From assembly GCA_028679075.1 (NCBI GenBank), contig JAJRCF010000006.1, forward strand, positions 44,927 through 108,926: a DNA stretch of 64,000 nucleotides, written 5' to 3'. The stretch is from Methanoregula sp. GTDB taxonomy: Archaea; Halobacteriota; Methanomicrobia; Methanomicrobiales; Methanospirillaceae. The position numbers and the translations under genes were made by a program. Positions 24,674-33,782 of the stretch are shown here, one piece after another. Under the pieces are notes generated by a model, which saw nothing but the letters and a program-made list of their open reading frames with translations, was not told the origin of the DNA and made no database searches. Every line of letters begins with the position of its first letter. Within the stretch, counting starts at the first letter, position 1.

Positions 24674-24991
24674 TCATACCGGTTCCTGTTTGACAGCCCG
24701 GATTTCATCGATGTAATCCTGCAGGCGGGCGTGGTAGACCTCGATCAGGATCTGTGCCGCGATCGATGAATTACACGAACAGTTTGAGAGCCCGATACTC
24801 CGGATCTCTTCAGGGTGGGAGTCGTTCGGCCCAAATATTTCATCAATCGCCGACCAGGTCTTCGAACACCAGCCGATAAAATCGTAATATTCCAAAAGGC
24901 CGTACTCGTTCTGTTTAATCGCATTGATCGCGTCGATCCTCTCGTTCAGCAGGAGAATTGCCTTCTCCGGGGATATTTTCAGGTCCGGCAT
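24674..24991 (-). CDS. helical protein of unknown function
   Basis: A 105-residue soluble protein predicted to be nearly all helical (SPEKAILLLNERIDAINAI, then EYYDFIGWCSKTWSAIDEIF). It has Cys42, Cys71 and Cys73. The pattern of an N-terminal helix pair followed by AAQILIEVYHARLQDYIDE resembles small bacterial and archaeal proteins of unknown function, sometimes found near defence or mobile genes, but I cannot assign a family. Neighbour on the same strand at 25037 is separated by 45 bases and may be co-transcribed. Confidence 0.6.
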   Translation of the reverse strand: MPDLKISPEKAILLLNERIDAINAIKQNEYGLLEYYDFIGWCSKTWSAIDEIFGPNDSHPEEIRSIGLSNCSCNSSIAAQILIEVYHARLQDYIDEIRAVKQEPV

Positions 24992-25036
24992 AGGGGTACG
25001 TCCACACTAATGATTCACTGACCCACCAGAAAAAGA

Positions 25037-25294
25037 TTATTTTTTATGCAGCGCGTCGTGTTGCCTGATTTTCATGGCAGCATAAAAATTACCTAAAGTA
25101 ATTAAATCTGCCCCCTGCTCCCTTGCGAATTTAATCGCGCCGGTCTTTTTTGAAGGGAACCTGTTACCGTCCTTGAGAACCGTAACGCGTTGTGTATCGT
25201 CGGACCTCTTGTCCGGATTGCAGGTCTTCCAACCGGGTTTACCGGATACTGGAAAAATTATTATCGGATCCGTTCCTGCCATTTCCTCCATCAA
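25037..25294 (-). CDS. small hypothetical protein
   Basis: An 85-residue ORF with regular amino acid use, ending in KFAREQGADLITLGNFYAAMKIRQHD. The middle (VTVLKDGNRFPSKKTGAIKF) has the look of a beta-hairpin followed by helices. It lies directly upstream of the 24674 gene on the same strand. Base composition is more AT-rich than the window average, as is the region behind it. No family recognised; could be an acquired gene pair. Confidence 0.5.
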   Translation of the reverse strand: MMEEMAGTDPIIIFPVSGKPGWKTCNPDKRSDDTQRVTVLKDGNRFPSKKTGAIKFAREQGADLITLGNFYAAMKIRQHDALHKK

Positions 25295-25405
25295 ACTTAT
25301 GTGTGGTGCACGACATTTTCCTAAGTTATTAAAAAAGGGATCCGTGAACAGAAATTATAAATTTCCTCCAAAATTGTGTATTTTTTTAAAAATGCCTGAA
25401 AAATG

Positions 25406-25415
25406 TTTAAATAAA
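25406..25415 (+). promoter_or_regulatory. TATA box of the archaellin gene
   Basis: TTTAAATAAA stands in an AT-rich region, 64 bases before the ATG, implying a leader of roughly 35-40 bases. CAGGTG lies 8 bases before the start as a ribosome-binding site. Confidence 0.5.
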
Positions 25416-25478
25416 ATAAGATCCAAATCCACAATAGGACGTCGATGAGCTATCATACTCAATCAATCAGGTGTACGC

Positions 25479-26066
25479 ATGAAAGTATCCAAACCAGATG
25501 AAGACGCATTCACCGGACTCGAAGCCGCGATTGTGCTTGTCGCATTCATTGTCGTTGCAGCAGTGTTCGCTTATGTGATGCTCGGTGCCGGGTTTGCAAC
25601 CACCGAGAAATCACAGGCGACCGTTCACTCTGCGATCGGCCAGGCAACCTCCGGGATCCAGCCTGCAGGGCAGATCAGTATGCAGGCAGATAGTACCGGC
25701 AACGGTGTCCAGAAACTCTCCTTCTTCCTCCAGCTCGCCGCAGCAGGTACCGGGACGGATATGGGAACCGTTGCGTATACACTGACCACTCCCCAGAAGA
25801 CCCAGACGTACTCAAGTAACGAAGTGGATTATACCTGGGTCAAGGAAGCCTCGGGGACGGGAAGCAACCATGGGACCCATACCGGTGTGCTCAATCCCCG
25901 GGAGATGGTCCTGGTAACGATCACCACAACCGGGTTCAGTTCAACGGACATGGGCCTTAACACCAAGTTTATCGTAGAAGTGAAGCCTTCCAATGCTGCA
26001 GCAGTGACCCTTACGGGCACGGTCCCGGGTGCAATGAGTGGCGACAACTGGTATGATGTATACTGA
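25479..26066 (+). CDS. archaellin (archaeal flagellin)
   Basis: A 195-residue protein with a class III signal peptide: KPDEDAFTG then LEAAIVLVAFIVVAAVFAYV, cut after Gly13 by the FlaK/PibD-type peptidase. The hydrophobic helix forms the filament core, and the following residues (LGAGFATTEKSQATVH) are typical. The rest is a beta-rich outer domain with NPREMVLVTIT near 140. It is a single gene; no other archaellum motor genes occur here, so it may be a stand-alone filament subunit. Confidence 0.9.
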   Translation: MKVSKPDEDAFTGLEAAIVLVAFIVVAAVFAYVMLGAGFATTEKSQATVHSAIGQATSGIQPAGQISMQADSTGNGVQKLSFFLQLAAAGTGTDMGTVAYTLTTPQKTQTYSSNEVDYTWVKEASGTGSNHGTHTGVLNPREMVLVTITTTGFSSTDMGLNTKFIVEVKPSNAAAVTLTGTVPGAMSGDNWYDVY

Positions 26067-26209
26067 TCCGGATAAGAATTTTTAAAAATTTCCGGTAATT
26101 CATCCTTTTTCTGAAAGAATTCTGTATAAAAATTACCTGTTTTTCCAGTTTTTTTCCCGATCTTTTCCAACCGGCAAAGAAACTCTTATCCGTCACACAC
26201 ACTAATCAC

Positions 26210-26788
26210 ATGCCGGAGAAAACCATCATGGAGAAGATCACGCTCGGCCCGGTGCCGTACATGAGTGTCATGCCCACCCTGCTCGTGGGCGCAAACGTGA
26301 AGGGGAAAGCAAACTACATGGCCGCCGCATGGGCAACCGTTGCCTGTATGGCGCCGCCCATGGTCTGCGTGGCGCTCAACAAGGCACGTTACACGGTGAA
26401 GGGGATCGAGGAGAACAAGACGTTCAGCCTGAACATTCCGTCAACCGGGCAGGTTGTGGAGGCAGACCACTGCGGGCTTGTCTCCGGTGCACAGGAGGAC
26501 AAGTCGGAGGTTTTTGCATCGTTCTATGGGAAACTGAAGAGTGCGCCGATGGCGGAGGAATGCCCGGTCAATATCGAGTGCAGGCTCTTCAAATCCGTGG
26601 ACTGCGGGAGCCACCTGCTGTACATTGGAGAGGTTGCGGAGATCCATGCGGATAAGGCGTGCGTGACGGACGGGAAACCGGATGTTGCGAAGATCCGCCC
26701 GATCGTGTACGCCCAGGCAACGTATTTCGGTGTAGGTAAGCAGGTGGAGAAGGCATTCTCGGCCGGGAAGAAGTATTCGAAAAAGTAA
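26210..26788 (+). CDS. flavin reductase/flavoredoxin family protein
   Basis: A 192-residue FMN-binding split-barrel protein. Features are PTLLVGANVKGKANYMAAAW near residue 22, the Thr/Cys-containing flavin loop ATVACMAPPMVCVALNKARYT, FSLNIPSTGQ near 78, and HLLYIGEVAEIHAD near 145. Relatives bind FMN and reduce it or pass electrons (flavoredoxin). An alternative ATG lies six codons downstream. A T run follows the stop at 26810. No partner gene. Confidence 0.85.
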   Translation: MPEKTIMEKITLGPVPYMSVMPTLLVGANVKGKANYMAAAWATVACMAPPMVCVALNKARYTVKGIEENKTFSLNIPSTGQVVEADHCGLVSGAQEDKSEVFASFYGKLKSAPMAEECPVNIECRLFKSVDCGSHLLYIGEVAEIHADKACVTDGKPDVAKIRPIVYAQATYFGVGKQVEKAFSAGKKYSKK

Positions 26789-26905
26789 GGCAGCATTTTC
26801 CCGGCACTTTTTTTATTTCACGTATGCCCTGTTCCATATGTTAATCCCACCCGGCATCCAAATCCCCTCTTCACACGCAGATCATCGGACGGAGGAAGCA
26901 GGGAT

Positions 26906-27175
26906 ATGGTTAACAAAGGCTGGCAGTTGCGGATGAAGCGCCTTGTCGAACGACTCGTCACACGTGAACGGAGGCTTCCGCTTTCGAAGCTGGAGAAGGA
27001 CCTCCTCGCGCTGGGATTTGTCGAACTCGGGGCCGACCAGGTGGCAATGGCATTTGAGCACATCGCCATGGAACTCTACCTCGAGCTCGAGCTGGATGAC
27101 CGTCGCTGTATCCACAGTTATTTCATAGTGCCCTTTGACGAGAAGGAGAAGAGGCAGCGGAAGTACCGGTGGTGA
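26906..27175 (+). CDS. small helical protein of unknown function
   Basis: An 89-residue protein, basic at both ends. A GGAGG at 26891 precedes the ATG by about 10 bases. The sequence RRLPLSKLEKDLLALGFVEL looks like a winged-helix or swapped-hairpin start, and LELELDDRRCIHSYFIV like paired strands. It might be a small DNA- or RNA-binding protein, but this is a guess. Transcribed alone. Confidence 0.6.
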   Translation: MVNKGWQLRMKRLVERLVTRERRLPLSKLEKDLLALGFVELGADQVAMAFEHIAMELYLELELDDRRCIHSYFIVPFDEKEKRQRKYRW

Positions 27176-27349
27176 GGCGGCATAACGCCCGGGTCCCCCG
27201 GTACGCGATATCACGGTCTTGCACCAGTACAGGCCTGCCATATATTGACCACTGTCTCAAGGTAACATGTGCCATCAAACTGCAGCACATTGTCTCGTCA
27301 ATAGGGGAAAAGAAGGATACTCCCGGCCGCCCGTGCTTTCCGTTAACGG

Positions 27350-27520
27350 TCAGCTTTCAGCGGGTCCGGTTGAGGTTTTTTGGGAATATGATTTTTCTTC
27401 CTTTGGAGAGGAATTGGTCTCCCGTTCCTGAGCATATTTCACTGCCGATTCCACCGGTATTGAAATGCTGATGACGCATGCAAGAACGAGTCCGAATGTA
27501 ACGAAGGGATTCCTTTTCAT
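27350..27520 (-). CDS. small secreted peptide, 56 residues (below the ORF-track cutoff)
   Basis: On the minus strand ATG 27520 opens MKRNPFVTFGLVLACVISIS, a clear signal peptide (two basic residues, hydrophobic core), followed by a polar mature region (KYAQERETNSSPKEEKSYSQ) ending TSTGPAES. With cleavage near SIPVESA the mature peptide would be about 30 residues. The overlapping 83-residue ORF in another frame is an unlikely coding sequence. Role unknown; no strong ribosome-binding site. Confidence 0.45.
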   Translation of the reverse strand: MKRNPFVTFGLVLACVISISIPVESAVKYAQERETNSSPKEEKSYSQKTSTGPAES

Positions 27521-27942
27521 ACCGTTCACGTTTTGTGGGTCTGTTTTCTTTTGAATTCCGACGGTCCTTTCCCGATTCCAGGATCTGTCCGCGGGAGTTC
27601 TCCGTCATCGGATTTCCGACAACGAGCCGGCATCATTTTTTAATGCTTAACCATCCATGCTCCAGGTAATCTCACGCTCCCTGATTTTGTATACTCTTAT
27701 TCTTTTAATCAAGTATATAATAATATCCTTTTACATTCTGACGCATTTTTTATAGTTTTATTAGAAATCAAGCGAAAATTTCAATCCATTGAAATTTTTG
27801 GCACACTTTTTCAGGTATTGTATAACGATCCGCATCATGCCGGGTCCTGTAATGTGGACGCTGAACGGACGTCGCGTCTCACATGGCTTCGTTATCAGCC
27901 CTCGGAGTAATTCCAATCCGGCGAATTTTTTAAAAAAAGGGA
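27521..27942 (+). other. AT-rich gap with a 10-bp hairpin
   Basis: No gene found. TATA-like stretches (AAGTATATAATAATAT near 27711) occur. AAAATTTCAA-TCCA-TTGAAATTTT (27775-27798) is a perfect ten-base-pair hairpin followed by T, suitable as a terminator for a transcript from either side. The strip near 27840-27905 matches no family. Confidence 0.45.
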
Positions 27943-28662
27943 TTATTTCCTGCGCTGTGATAATCCTGCGATCAGGCATAATCCCGCGAGCATCCCGCAG
28001 ACCAGCAGGGGGTCCGGGCCCGGAGAGTACGTTGTCTTTCCTGTAGGTACGGCGGCTGTTATCTCGGTTGTCACCGGTTCCGGCGTTATTTCCAGAATTG
28101 TATCTTCTGCCTCCACCGTAGGTTCCTGGGTAGGCTCCGGCGTCGGGACCGTGACCTGTGCCGTTTTCTTTATCAGCGTTCCTTTGACGAGCGTTGCACT
28201 GGGGTCCAGTTCCTGTATACGTGCGAGGATAATCTCCTGCGACTGGTTCAGGGCCGGGACCTTCCCGTTCAGGTTGACCGTGACATCGAACTGTTTCCGG
28301 GAAAAACTGAGATCCCAGCCATCCAGCCGGACCTGTGCAGCATTCCGGGACTCCAGTTCGGTTGACTTGGATGTTTCATCGTCGAGTGTCTCAATCATCG
28401 TCACCACCCAGTGCGGGTCTTTAAGATCCGTAAACATGACCAGCGTGTTGTCCTTGTCGAATGTCGAACCGGTCTCAAAGGAACTGAAACTGAACCGGTA
28501 ACTTACAACCACGTCGGTACCGGGCTGGACCGGTGCCTGGCGGGTAGAGTCTGACCAGCCCCCGAATACCCATGCCGATGCGCACGGTACCATCAACACG
28601 ATTGCCACCGCAAGGAGGCTGAATCGGAAAAAAACCTGTGATATGCTCATTGACTTTTTCAA
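27943..28662 (-). CDS. secreted surface protein with C-terminal membrane anchor
   Basis: A 239-residue protein with signal peptide (SLLAVAIVLMVPCASA, cleavage after ASA), a mature beta-rich domain (DVVVSYRFSFSSFETGSTF to VTVNLNGKVPALNQ), a Thr/Pro/Glu-rich stalk (VPTPEPTQEPTVEAEDT), and a C-terminal helix PLLVCGMLAGLCLIAGL followed by SQRRK. The stalk and anchor resemble archaeal wall-attached proteins. No enzymatic motif. Monocistronic. Confidence 0.75.
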   Translation of the reverse strand: MKKSMSISQVFFRFSLLAVAIVLMVPCASAWVFGGWSDSTRQAPVQPGTDVVVSYRFSFSSFETGSTFDKDNTLVMFTDLKDPHWVVTMIETLDDETSKSTELESRNAAQVRLDGWDLSFSRKQFDVTVNLNGKVPALNQSQEIILARIQELDPSATLVKGTLIKKTAQVTVPTPEPTQEPTVEAEDTILEITPEPVTTEITAAVPTGKTTYSPGPDPLLVCGMLAGLCLIAGLSQRRK

Positions 28663-29015
28663 AGATCAGTAACCCGATAAAGGTAACGGTTTTCATTCCG
28701 TCGGCATTCGCTTACGGTTCCTTCAGTTGTGTCAATCCTGATGGCAATGCCATGCAGGTCTTTTCAGCAAAAAACATGCCGGATTGTTCCGGGCCTGGCA
28801 AAAATTCCCTTCCGTTATTTATAGTATCCTTTTCTGGAATTATGCGATACATAGTGTTTCCGGAATATCCGGGCGCGTTTTCAAACCCGTTCCGATTATT
28901 TAATACACACAAATCACAGATAATATATAGTACACTTTTTGTAATATATTGGGATTGGCACGGGATTACCCCGGGAAAATAACTGGTATTGTAACAGAAC
29001 GGCGGGCACCTTTTC
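28663..29015 (+). other. divergent promoter region before the REC-PAS gene
   Basis: TAATATATAG at 28921-28930 is a good TATA element for the gene starting at 29016, with a leader of about 60 bases. The 101-residue minus-strand ORF covering this gap has no signal, domain or coding bias and is dismissed. Confidence 0.5.
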
Positions 29016-30596
29016 ATGTATTCACTACTTTATGTTGACGATGACGAGGCCATGCTTGGCGTCAACAAGATATTTCTTGAGAAAACCGGTGAATACTCGG
29101 TTGATATCGCCACATCCGCTCACGAAGCATTGGACCGGATTGCCTCAGCCGATTACGACCTGATCCTCTCCGATTACCAGATGCCCGTGATGGACGGGAT
29201 CGAACTTCTCAAGGAAGTCCGTTTGCGCCATGGGAATCTCCCCTTTATCATCTTCACCGGAAAAGGGCGGGAAGAAGTGGTGATGGAAGCCCTCAACAAC
29301 GGTGTCGATTATTATGTGCAGAAGGGGCCCGATATCAAGGGGATGCTGGCGGAACTGAAACACAAGATCAACCGGGCCATCGAGAGGAATAAGACCGGGG
29401 ACGAGCTGAAAAAGTCCCGCCAGCAGCTGACCGATATCATCAATTTCCTGCCGGATGCAACCTTTGTTATCGATACCAACGGGCGGGTGATTGCCTGGAA
29501 CCATGCGATCGAGACGATGACCGGTGTCCGGAAGGAAGATATTCTCGGGAAGGGCGATTACGAATATGCGCTCCCCTTCTGTGGGGAACGCCGGCCCCTG
29601 ATCATCGATACCGTGCTCCAGGACCCCCCGGCCCTGGAAACGCCGAGCCCCGGTTTCCGGTTCTATACGAATACCATCTCACGGGATCTCTATGCCCCGG
29701 CCCTGAACGGGGGTCGTGGTGCCCACCTATCGATCCATGCCGGCCCTCTCTGCGATCCGGACAGGATGGTGGAAGGGGCCATTGAGACGATCCGGGATAT
29801 CTCCGAGACCCATCGGATAAAACACGACCTTGACCTGGCCCGGGAGGCGAATCTCGGCTTTGCCAATATCCTGCCGGTCGGAGTCTATGAGATGGACCTG
29901 AACTGCATCCTCACGTTTGCGAATGACAAGGCATTCGAGATGTTCGGCCTCCTTCGTGAGGATTTCCCGGCCGGTATTTCAGTCCTCGATTATATCTTCC
30001 CAGAGGATCGCGAGCGGGCCTCCTCGGAAATCCGGGAGGTTACCCTGAAGGGGGGGGCGACCCACGGAAGGGAATACCTGCTCCAGAGAAAAGATGGAAG
30101 TACCTTCCCCGGCCACATTTACGCGGCACCTGTGATGGACCCCGGGACAAAAACGCCTGTAGGCCTCCGGGGTGTTATTATCGACATTACCCAGCGCAAG
30201 CTGGAGGCACAGGCACTTCACGAGAGCGAGGAGCGGCTGAAGCTTGCCCTACGGTCGGGGGATATCGGCATCTGGGACGTTGACATGCGGACCATGACCG
30301 TCCGTGATATCCATGAATGGACTGCCACGACCCTGGGGTATGCATTCGTTGCAGATGCCGTTACGATGGATATGTGCCAGTCGCACCTCCATATTGCGGA
30401 CCTCCCGAAAGTATATTTTGCATTCTACCAGCACCTGAACGGCAACACACCGTATTTTACATCCGAATTCCGTCTCCGCCATAATGATGGCAGCTGGAAA
30501 TGGGTGGCTGCCCGCGGGAAGATTATTGAACGCGATGAGAACGGCAAGCCGATGAGGATCACCGGTACGATCAGTGCAATCAGCCGGCCGGAGTAA
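29016..30596 (+). CDS. response-regulator receiver protein with multiple PAS domains
   Basis: A 526-residue signalling protein with the same plan as the 7572 gene: receiver domain 1-120 (LYVDDDE, phospho-acceptor Asp in LILSDYQMPVMDG, TGKGREE and the Lys in YYVQKGP), then PAS units near 135-260, 275-395 and 400-525, the last of PAS/PAC type (EFRLRHNDGSWKWVAARGKI). There is no kinase or DNA-binding output. It presumably receives phosphate from a separate kinase and relays through protein contacts. No partner kinase is adjacent. Confidence 0.88.
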   Translation: MYSLLYVDDDEAMLGVNKIFLEKTGEYSVDIATSAHEALDRIASADYDLILSDYQMPVMDGIELLKEVRLRHGNLPFIIFTGKGREEVVMEALNNGVDYYVQKGPDIKGMLAELKHKINRAIERNKTGDELKKSRQQLTDIINFLPDATFVIDTNGRVIAWNHAIETMTGVRKEDILGKGDYEYALPFCGERRPLIIDTVLQDPPALETPSPGFRFYTNTISRDLYAPALNGGRGAHLSIHAGPLCDPDRMVEGAIETIRDISETHRIKHDLDLAREANLGFANILPVGVYEMDLNCILTFANDKAFEMFGLLREDFPAGISVLDYIFPEDRERASSEIREVTLKGGATHGREYLLQRKDGSTFPGHIYAAPVMDPGTKTPVGLRGVIIDITQRKLEAQALHESEERLKLALRSGDIGIWDVDMRTMTVRDIHEWTATTLGYAFVADAVTMDMCQSHLHIADLPKVYFAFYQHLNGNTPYFTSEFRLRHNDGSWKWVAARGKIIERDENGKPMRITGTISAISRPE

Positions 30597-30809
30597 TGCG
30601 AGCCTGAGCCCTGTTTAATCGTCCAGCCCTTTTGAGTCATCCAGAACGGATGAGGCAGGGTCAGGAGGACCGGATACACCGCAACAATCCCCGGATGCGG
30701 ATACCCGCCACATCATTCCTGACAATTTATTATGTTCCGGAATGAAAGGGAAGATACCGGATGCTGCCCGGATCCGGTTGCACCCGCGTATCCTTTCCCG
30801 TGATCATCA

Positions 30810-32939
30810 ATGAGCCTCCCGCCACCCCCTCTGCCAAAGCTTAATGTCAGGACGAAGATCCTGATCATGTTCCTGGCCCTGGCCCTGATCTCTCTCATGA
30901 TAACGGGGTACGTGGCGCTCTTCACCATCACGGATGTTGCACGATCGGCAGAGTCCAGCAGTGTCAACCTGGGACGGGAGGCAATCGATGAGACGACGAC
31001 CGCCCTCCTGGAATCGGCAGAAGACCACCTTGTCCAGATCGCATCGGACCAGGCTGAGATCGCCAATGTCCTGTTCGAGGATACGGAGACCGAACTGGTG
31101 ATTCTTGCGGTACAGGCAGCAACCCTGCAGAACAATCCACCCGTACAGCCGGTCATCCCTTCTTATGATCGCTACAATCCCCCGGCTGATCCCTTCTCTG
31201 CAGTCCTGTACCGGCTGGCACCCGGGATCACGATCCCCCCTGGTTCTCCTGAATTCAGGAGGTCTGCCGGTATGGACGACCTCCTCCGGGGCGCCTATGT
31301 CGCGGATGCCAACCTGACCTCTGTCTACCTTGCCACGGACTCCGGTATCCTGCGTGTGTATCCGTGGCAGAACCTGACGGATGAGACGTATGATCCCCGC
31401 GAACGGGACTGGTTTACCGGGGCAAAGAAGACGCCGGAAGTGTACTGGACCGAACCCTATCCGGACGCGGCACAACATGGACTTGTCGTGACCTCGTCAA
31501 AAGCCATTGCAACTCCTGATGGCACATGGGTCATCGCGTGTGATGTAACGGTCGACGTGATCAACTCTGCATTCCTGAATACGTCCATCCCCGTCAACGG
31601 GTATGCGGTCCTCCTGGCAAGCGACGGGGATATCATCAGCCGCCCGGGCCTGTCAGCCGGTAACCTGTCCTGGGACCAGCCGTTCTCGCAGGAAAATATC
31701 TTTGAAAGCAGCAATCCTGCCCTCCTCTCCCTGGGGAAGAACATGACTGCCGGAAAGACCGGTGTCGAGAGAGTGTGGTTTGGCAGGCGGGAGGTCTTTG
31801 TTGCATATGCCCCGGTCAGGTCCATGAACTGGAGTTTTGCCGTCTCAATGCCTGTGGACGAGGTAACCGCACCGGTAGATGCGACCCGGGCAAAGATCGC
31901 GAGATCAACGGTGGAGGCCGGGCAGAGCATCGACCAGCGGACCGGGCAGATTGCCGTCCTGTTCTCCGCCCTTTTCTGCATCATCCTTGCCATTGTCATT
32001 GCTCTCGCCGTATACCTGTCCCGGATCATCACACGGCCGGTGGAGGTCCTCAAGAATGCGGCTCTCGCCCTTGGCCACGGTGATCTCAGGCACCGTGTCA
32101 GCCTCAGCACCGGTGATGAATTCGAGGACCTGGGGCATTCGTTCAACCAGATGGCCGCGGACCTCCAACAGAATATCGATACCCTCCAGCGTACGACGGC
32201 CGAGAAGGAGCGGTACAAAAAAGAGATGGAGATCGCAAAGGAGATCCAGGTGACGATCCTCCCGGAATCCATGCCGGTGATCCCCGGGTTTGAGGTTGGA
32301 GCGACCACCATCCCGGCAATGGAGATCGGTGGTGACCTGTATGATTTTATTCCCGTAACCGGGGACCGGTGGGGATTTGTGATCGCCGATGTATCCGGGA
32401 AAGGCGTGAGTGCTGCACTGTACATGGCGCTCTGCCGGACCCTGATCCGCGTATGCGGCACCGAACAGGACAATCCCCATGACGTAATCCGGAAAGCGAA
32501 CCGGCTCATTTACGAGGACGGCCGGTCGAGCATGTTCATCACGGTGTTTTACGGGGTTCTCGACCCGAAGAAGATGACCCTGTCGTACGTGAATGCCGGC
32601 CACAACCCCCCGCTGCTGGTCCGGGGCGACCCCCCGGGGGCGGAGATACTGGAAGGCCATGGGATTGCCCTCGGGGTAGTGGACGATGTCAGTATCCCGT
32701 TATCATCCATCCCTCTTGAACCCGGGGACCTCATCGTCCTCTATACGGATGGTGTCACCGAGGCGTTCAATGCGCAGAATGAATATTTCGGCGAGGAGCG
32801 GCTGGTTGCATCCCTCTGCAGGAACACGTCCCGCCCCGTACAGGAGATTATGGCCGCACTCCTTGAAGATATCAGGGAATTTTGCGGCACGGCCCCACAA
32901 TCGGATGACATCACCCTTATCCTGGTCCGTGTGCCCTGA
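30810..32939 (+). CDS. RsbU-like serine phosphatase with extracellular Cache sensor and HAMP
   Basis: A 709-residue membrane protein: helix near 17-38, an external dCache-type sensor (about 40-375) containing YDPRERDWFTGAKK and VYWTEPYPDA, a second helix (390-410, LFSALFCIILAIVIALAVY), a HAMP linker (SRIITRPVEVLKNAALALG), then a SpoIIE/PP2C domain from about residue 470. The phosphatase metal residues are present: EIGGDLYDFIP, IADVSGKGVSAAL, VLYTDGVTEAF and SDDITLILV. Such proteins dephosphorylate STAS anti-anti-sigma-like proteins in partner switching; a STAS gene is 13 kb away. Confidence 0.9.
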   Translation: MSLPPPPLPKLNVRTKILIMFLALALISLMITGYVALFTITDVARSAESSSVNLGREAIDETTTALLESAEDHLVQIASDQAEIANVLFEDTETELVILAVQAATLQNNPPVQPVIPSYDRYNPPADPFSAVLYRLAPGITIPPGSPEFRRSAGMDDLLRGAYVADANLTSVYLATDSGILRVYPWQNLTDETYDPRERDWFTGAKKTPEVYWTEPYPDAAQHGLVVTSSKAIATPDGTWVIACDVTVDVINSAFLNTSIPVNGYAVLLASDGDIISRPGLSAGNLSWDQPFSQENIFESSNPALLSLGKNMTAGKTGVERVWFGRREVFVAYAPVRSMNWSFAVSMPVDEVTAPVDATRAKIARSTVEAGQSIDQRTGQIAVLFSALFCIILAIVIALAVYLSRIITRPVEVLKNAALALGHGDLRHRVSLSTGDEFEDLGHSFNQMAADLQQNIDTLQRTTAEKERYKKEMEIAKEIQVTILPESMPVIPGFEVGATTIPAMEIGGDLYDFIPVTGDRWGFVIADVSGKGVSAALYMALCRTLIRVCGTEQDNPHDVIRKANRLIYEDGRSSMFITVFYGVLDPKKMTLSYVNAGHNPPLLVRGDPPGAEILEGHGIALGVVDDVSIPLSSIPLEPGDLIVLYTDGVTEAFNAQNEYFGEERLVASLCRNTSRPVQEIMAALLEDIREFCGTAPQSDDITLILVRVP

Positions 32940-33001
32940 ATGACTCGTGGCATACCGTTTGCACCAGCTTTGTACATCCTCCCGCACGGGAGTCCGGGTG
33001 G

Positions 33002-33601
33002 TTATTCCGAATGAGCGGATCCGGTCTTCTTTTCTATAACCGGATATTCCCTGTCGGAAGGGGACGGGTTGCGGTCAGGGAAGCGTGCCTCATTGAATTT
33101 CCTGATGCCCTCCGGCACATGTCCGGAATCCCCGGATAAATTGTCGTCAAGCATCGTGATGAGCGCCTCAATCCCCGAGATGTCGTAATCCCCTTTCAGT
33201 TCCCTGCATAATTCCCCGATAAGATCCCGCCGTGATATATCGCAGCCCTCGTCCGGGTTGATCTGGCCAAGATGCACGTAGCAGACTGCTGCATGGTACC
33301 TGTGGGCGAACGTCTGGAGATCGTAAAATAACCGGTCGCGGTACTCCTTTCCTTTCTCTTTATTGAATGTGTCCAGTCTCTGCGTGATCCGGTGGTATTC
33401 CTTAACGAGTGCCGCATAATCGGGTTCACTGCCATCAAACGAGTTGAGCAGTATCCGGATCGAACACTTCTCATAATAGGGGGCGCTGGCATATCCCGGG
33501 CCGGGATTCCCCGGCTCGCTGAAATGCCCCGTTATATCGTCGATTGATTGCTCGAATTTCTGCAGGTGGTGCCGTATATAGTCGGTAGCAGCGGGTGTCA
33601 T
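33002..33601 (-). CDS. hypothetical soluble helical protein
   Basis: A 199-residue protein, mostly helical and charged (FEQSIDDITGHF, YHRITQRLDTFNKEKGKEYRDRL). I begin at ATG 33601, seven bases after an AAGGA element; the ORF-track start six codons earlier is a TTG. The protein has a few cysteines and a polar C-terminus. It is convergent with the RsbU-like gene and divergent from the CDF gene. No family recognised. Confidence 0.6.
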   Translation of the reverse strand: MTPAATDYIRHHLQKFEQSIDDITGHFSEPGNPGPGYASAPYYEKCSIRILLNSFDGSEPDYAALVKEYHRITQRLDTFNKEKGKEYRDRLFYDLQTFAHRYHAAVCYVHLGQINPDEGCDISRRDLIGELCRELKGDYDISGIEALITMLDDNLSGDSGHVPEGIRKFNEARFPDRNPSPSDREYPVIEKKTGSAHSE

Positions 33602-33782
33602 AGGCAATCCTTGGGTCAAGGAGTGATGGGAACAGGGTGATGAGAGTGAAAGAGATTGCAGTAAAATATGTGGGTGTTTTTTCCCTTAAATCTCTTCCAG
33701 TTTCATTGTACGTGATACGGCCCGGCAGGTCCATGCATGCCGGTATTTATCTGGAAAAAGAGTGTATTGATCTATACCAATC

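Noticed and set aside
23467-25300. Novel defence island around the acyltransferase and two small minus-strand genes
   Set aside because: The small genes are AT-richer and unknown, but there is no nuclease, ATPase or other effector domain to support a defence role.
28712-29017. 101-residue minus ORF before the receiver-PAS gene
   Set aside because: Covers the TATA box of that gene; no ribosome-binding site or coding bias.
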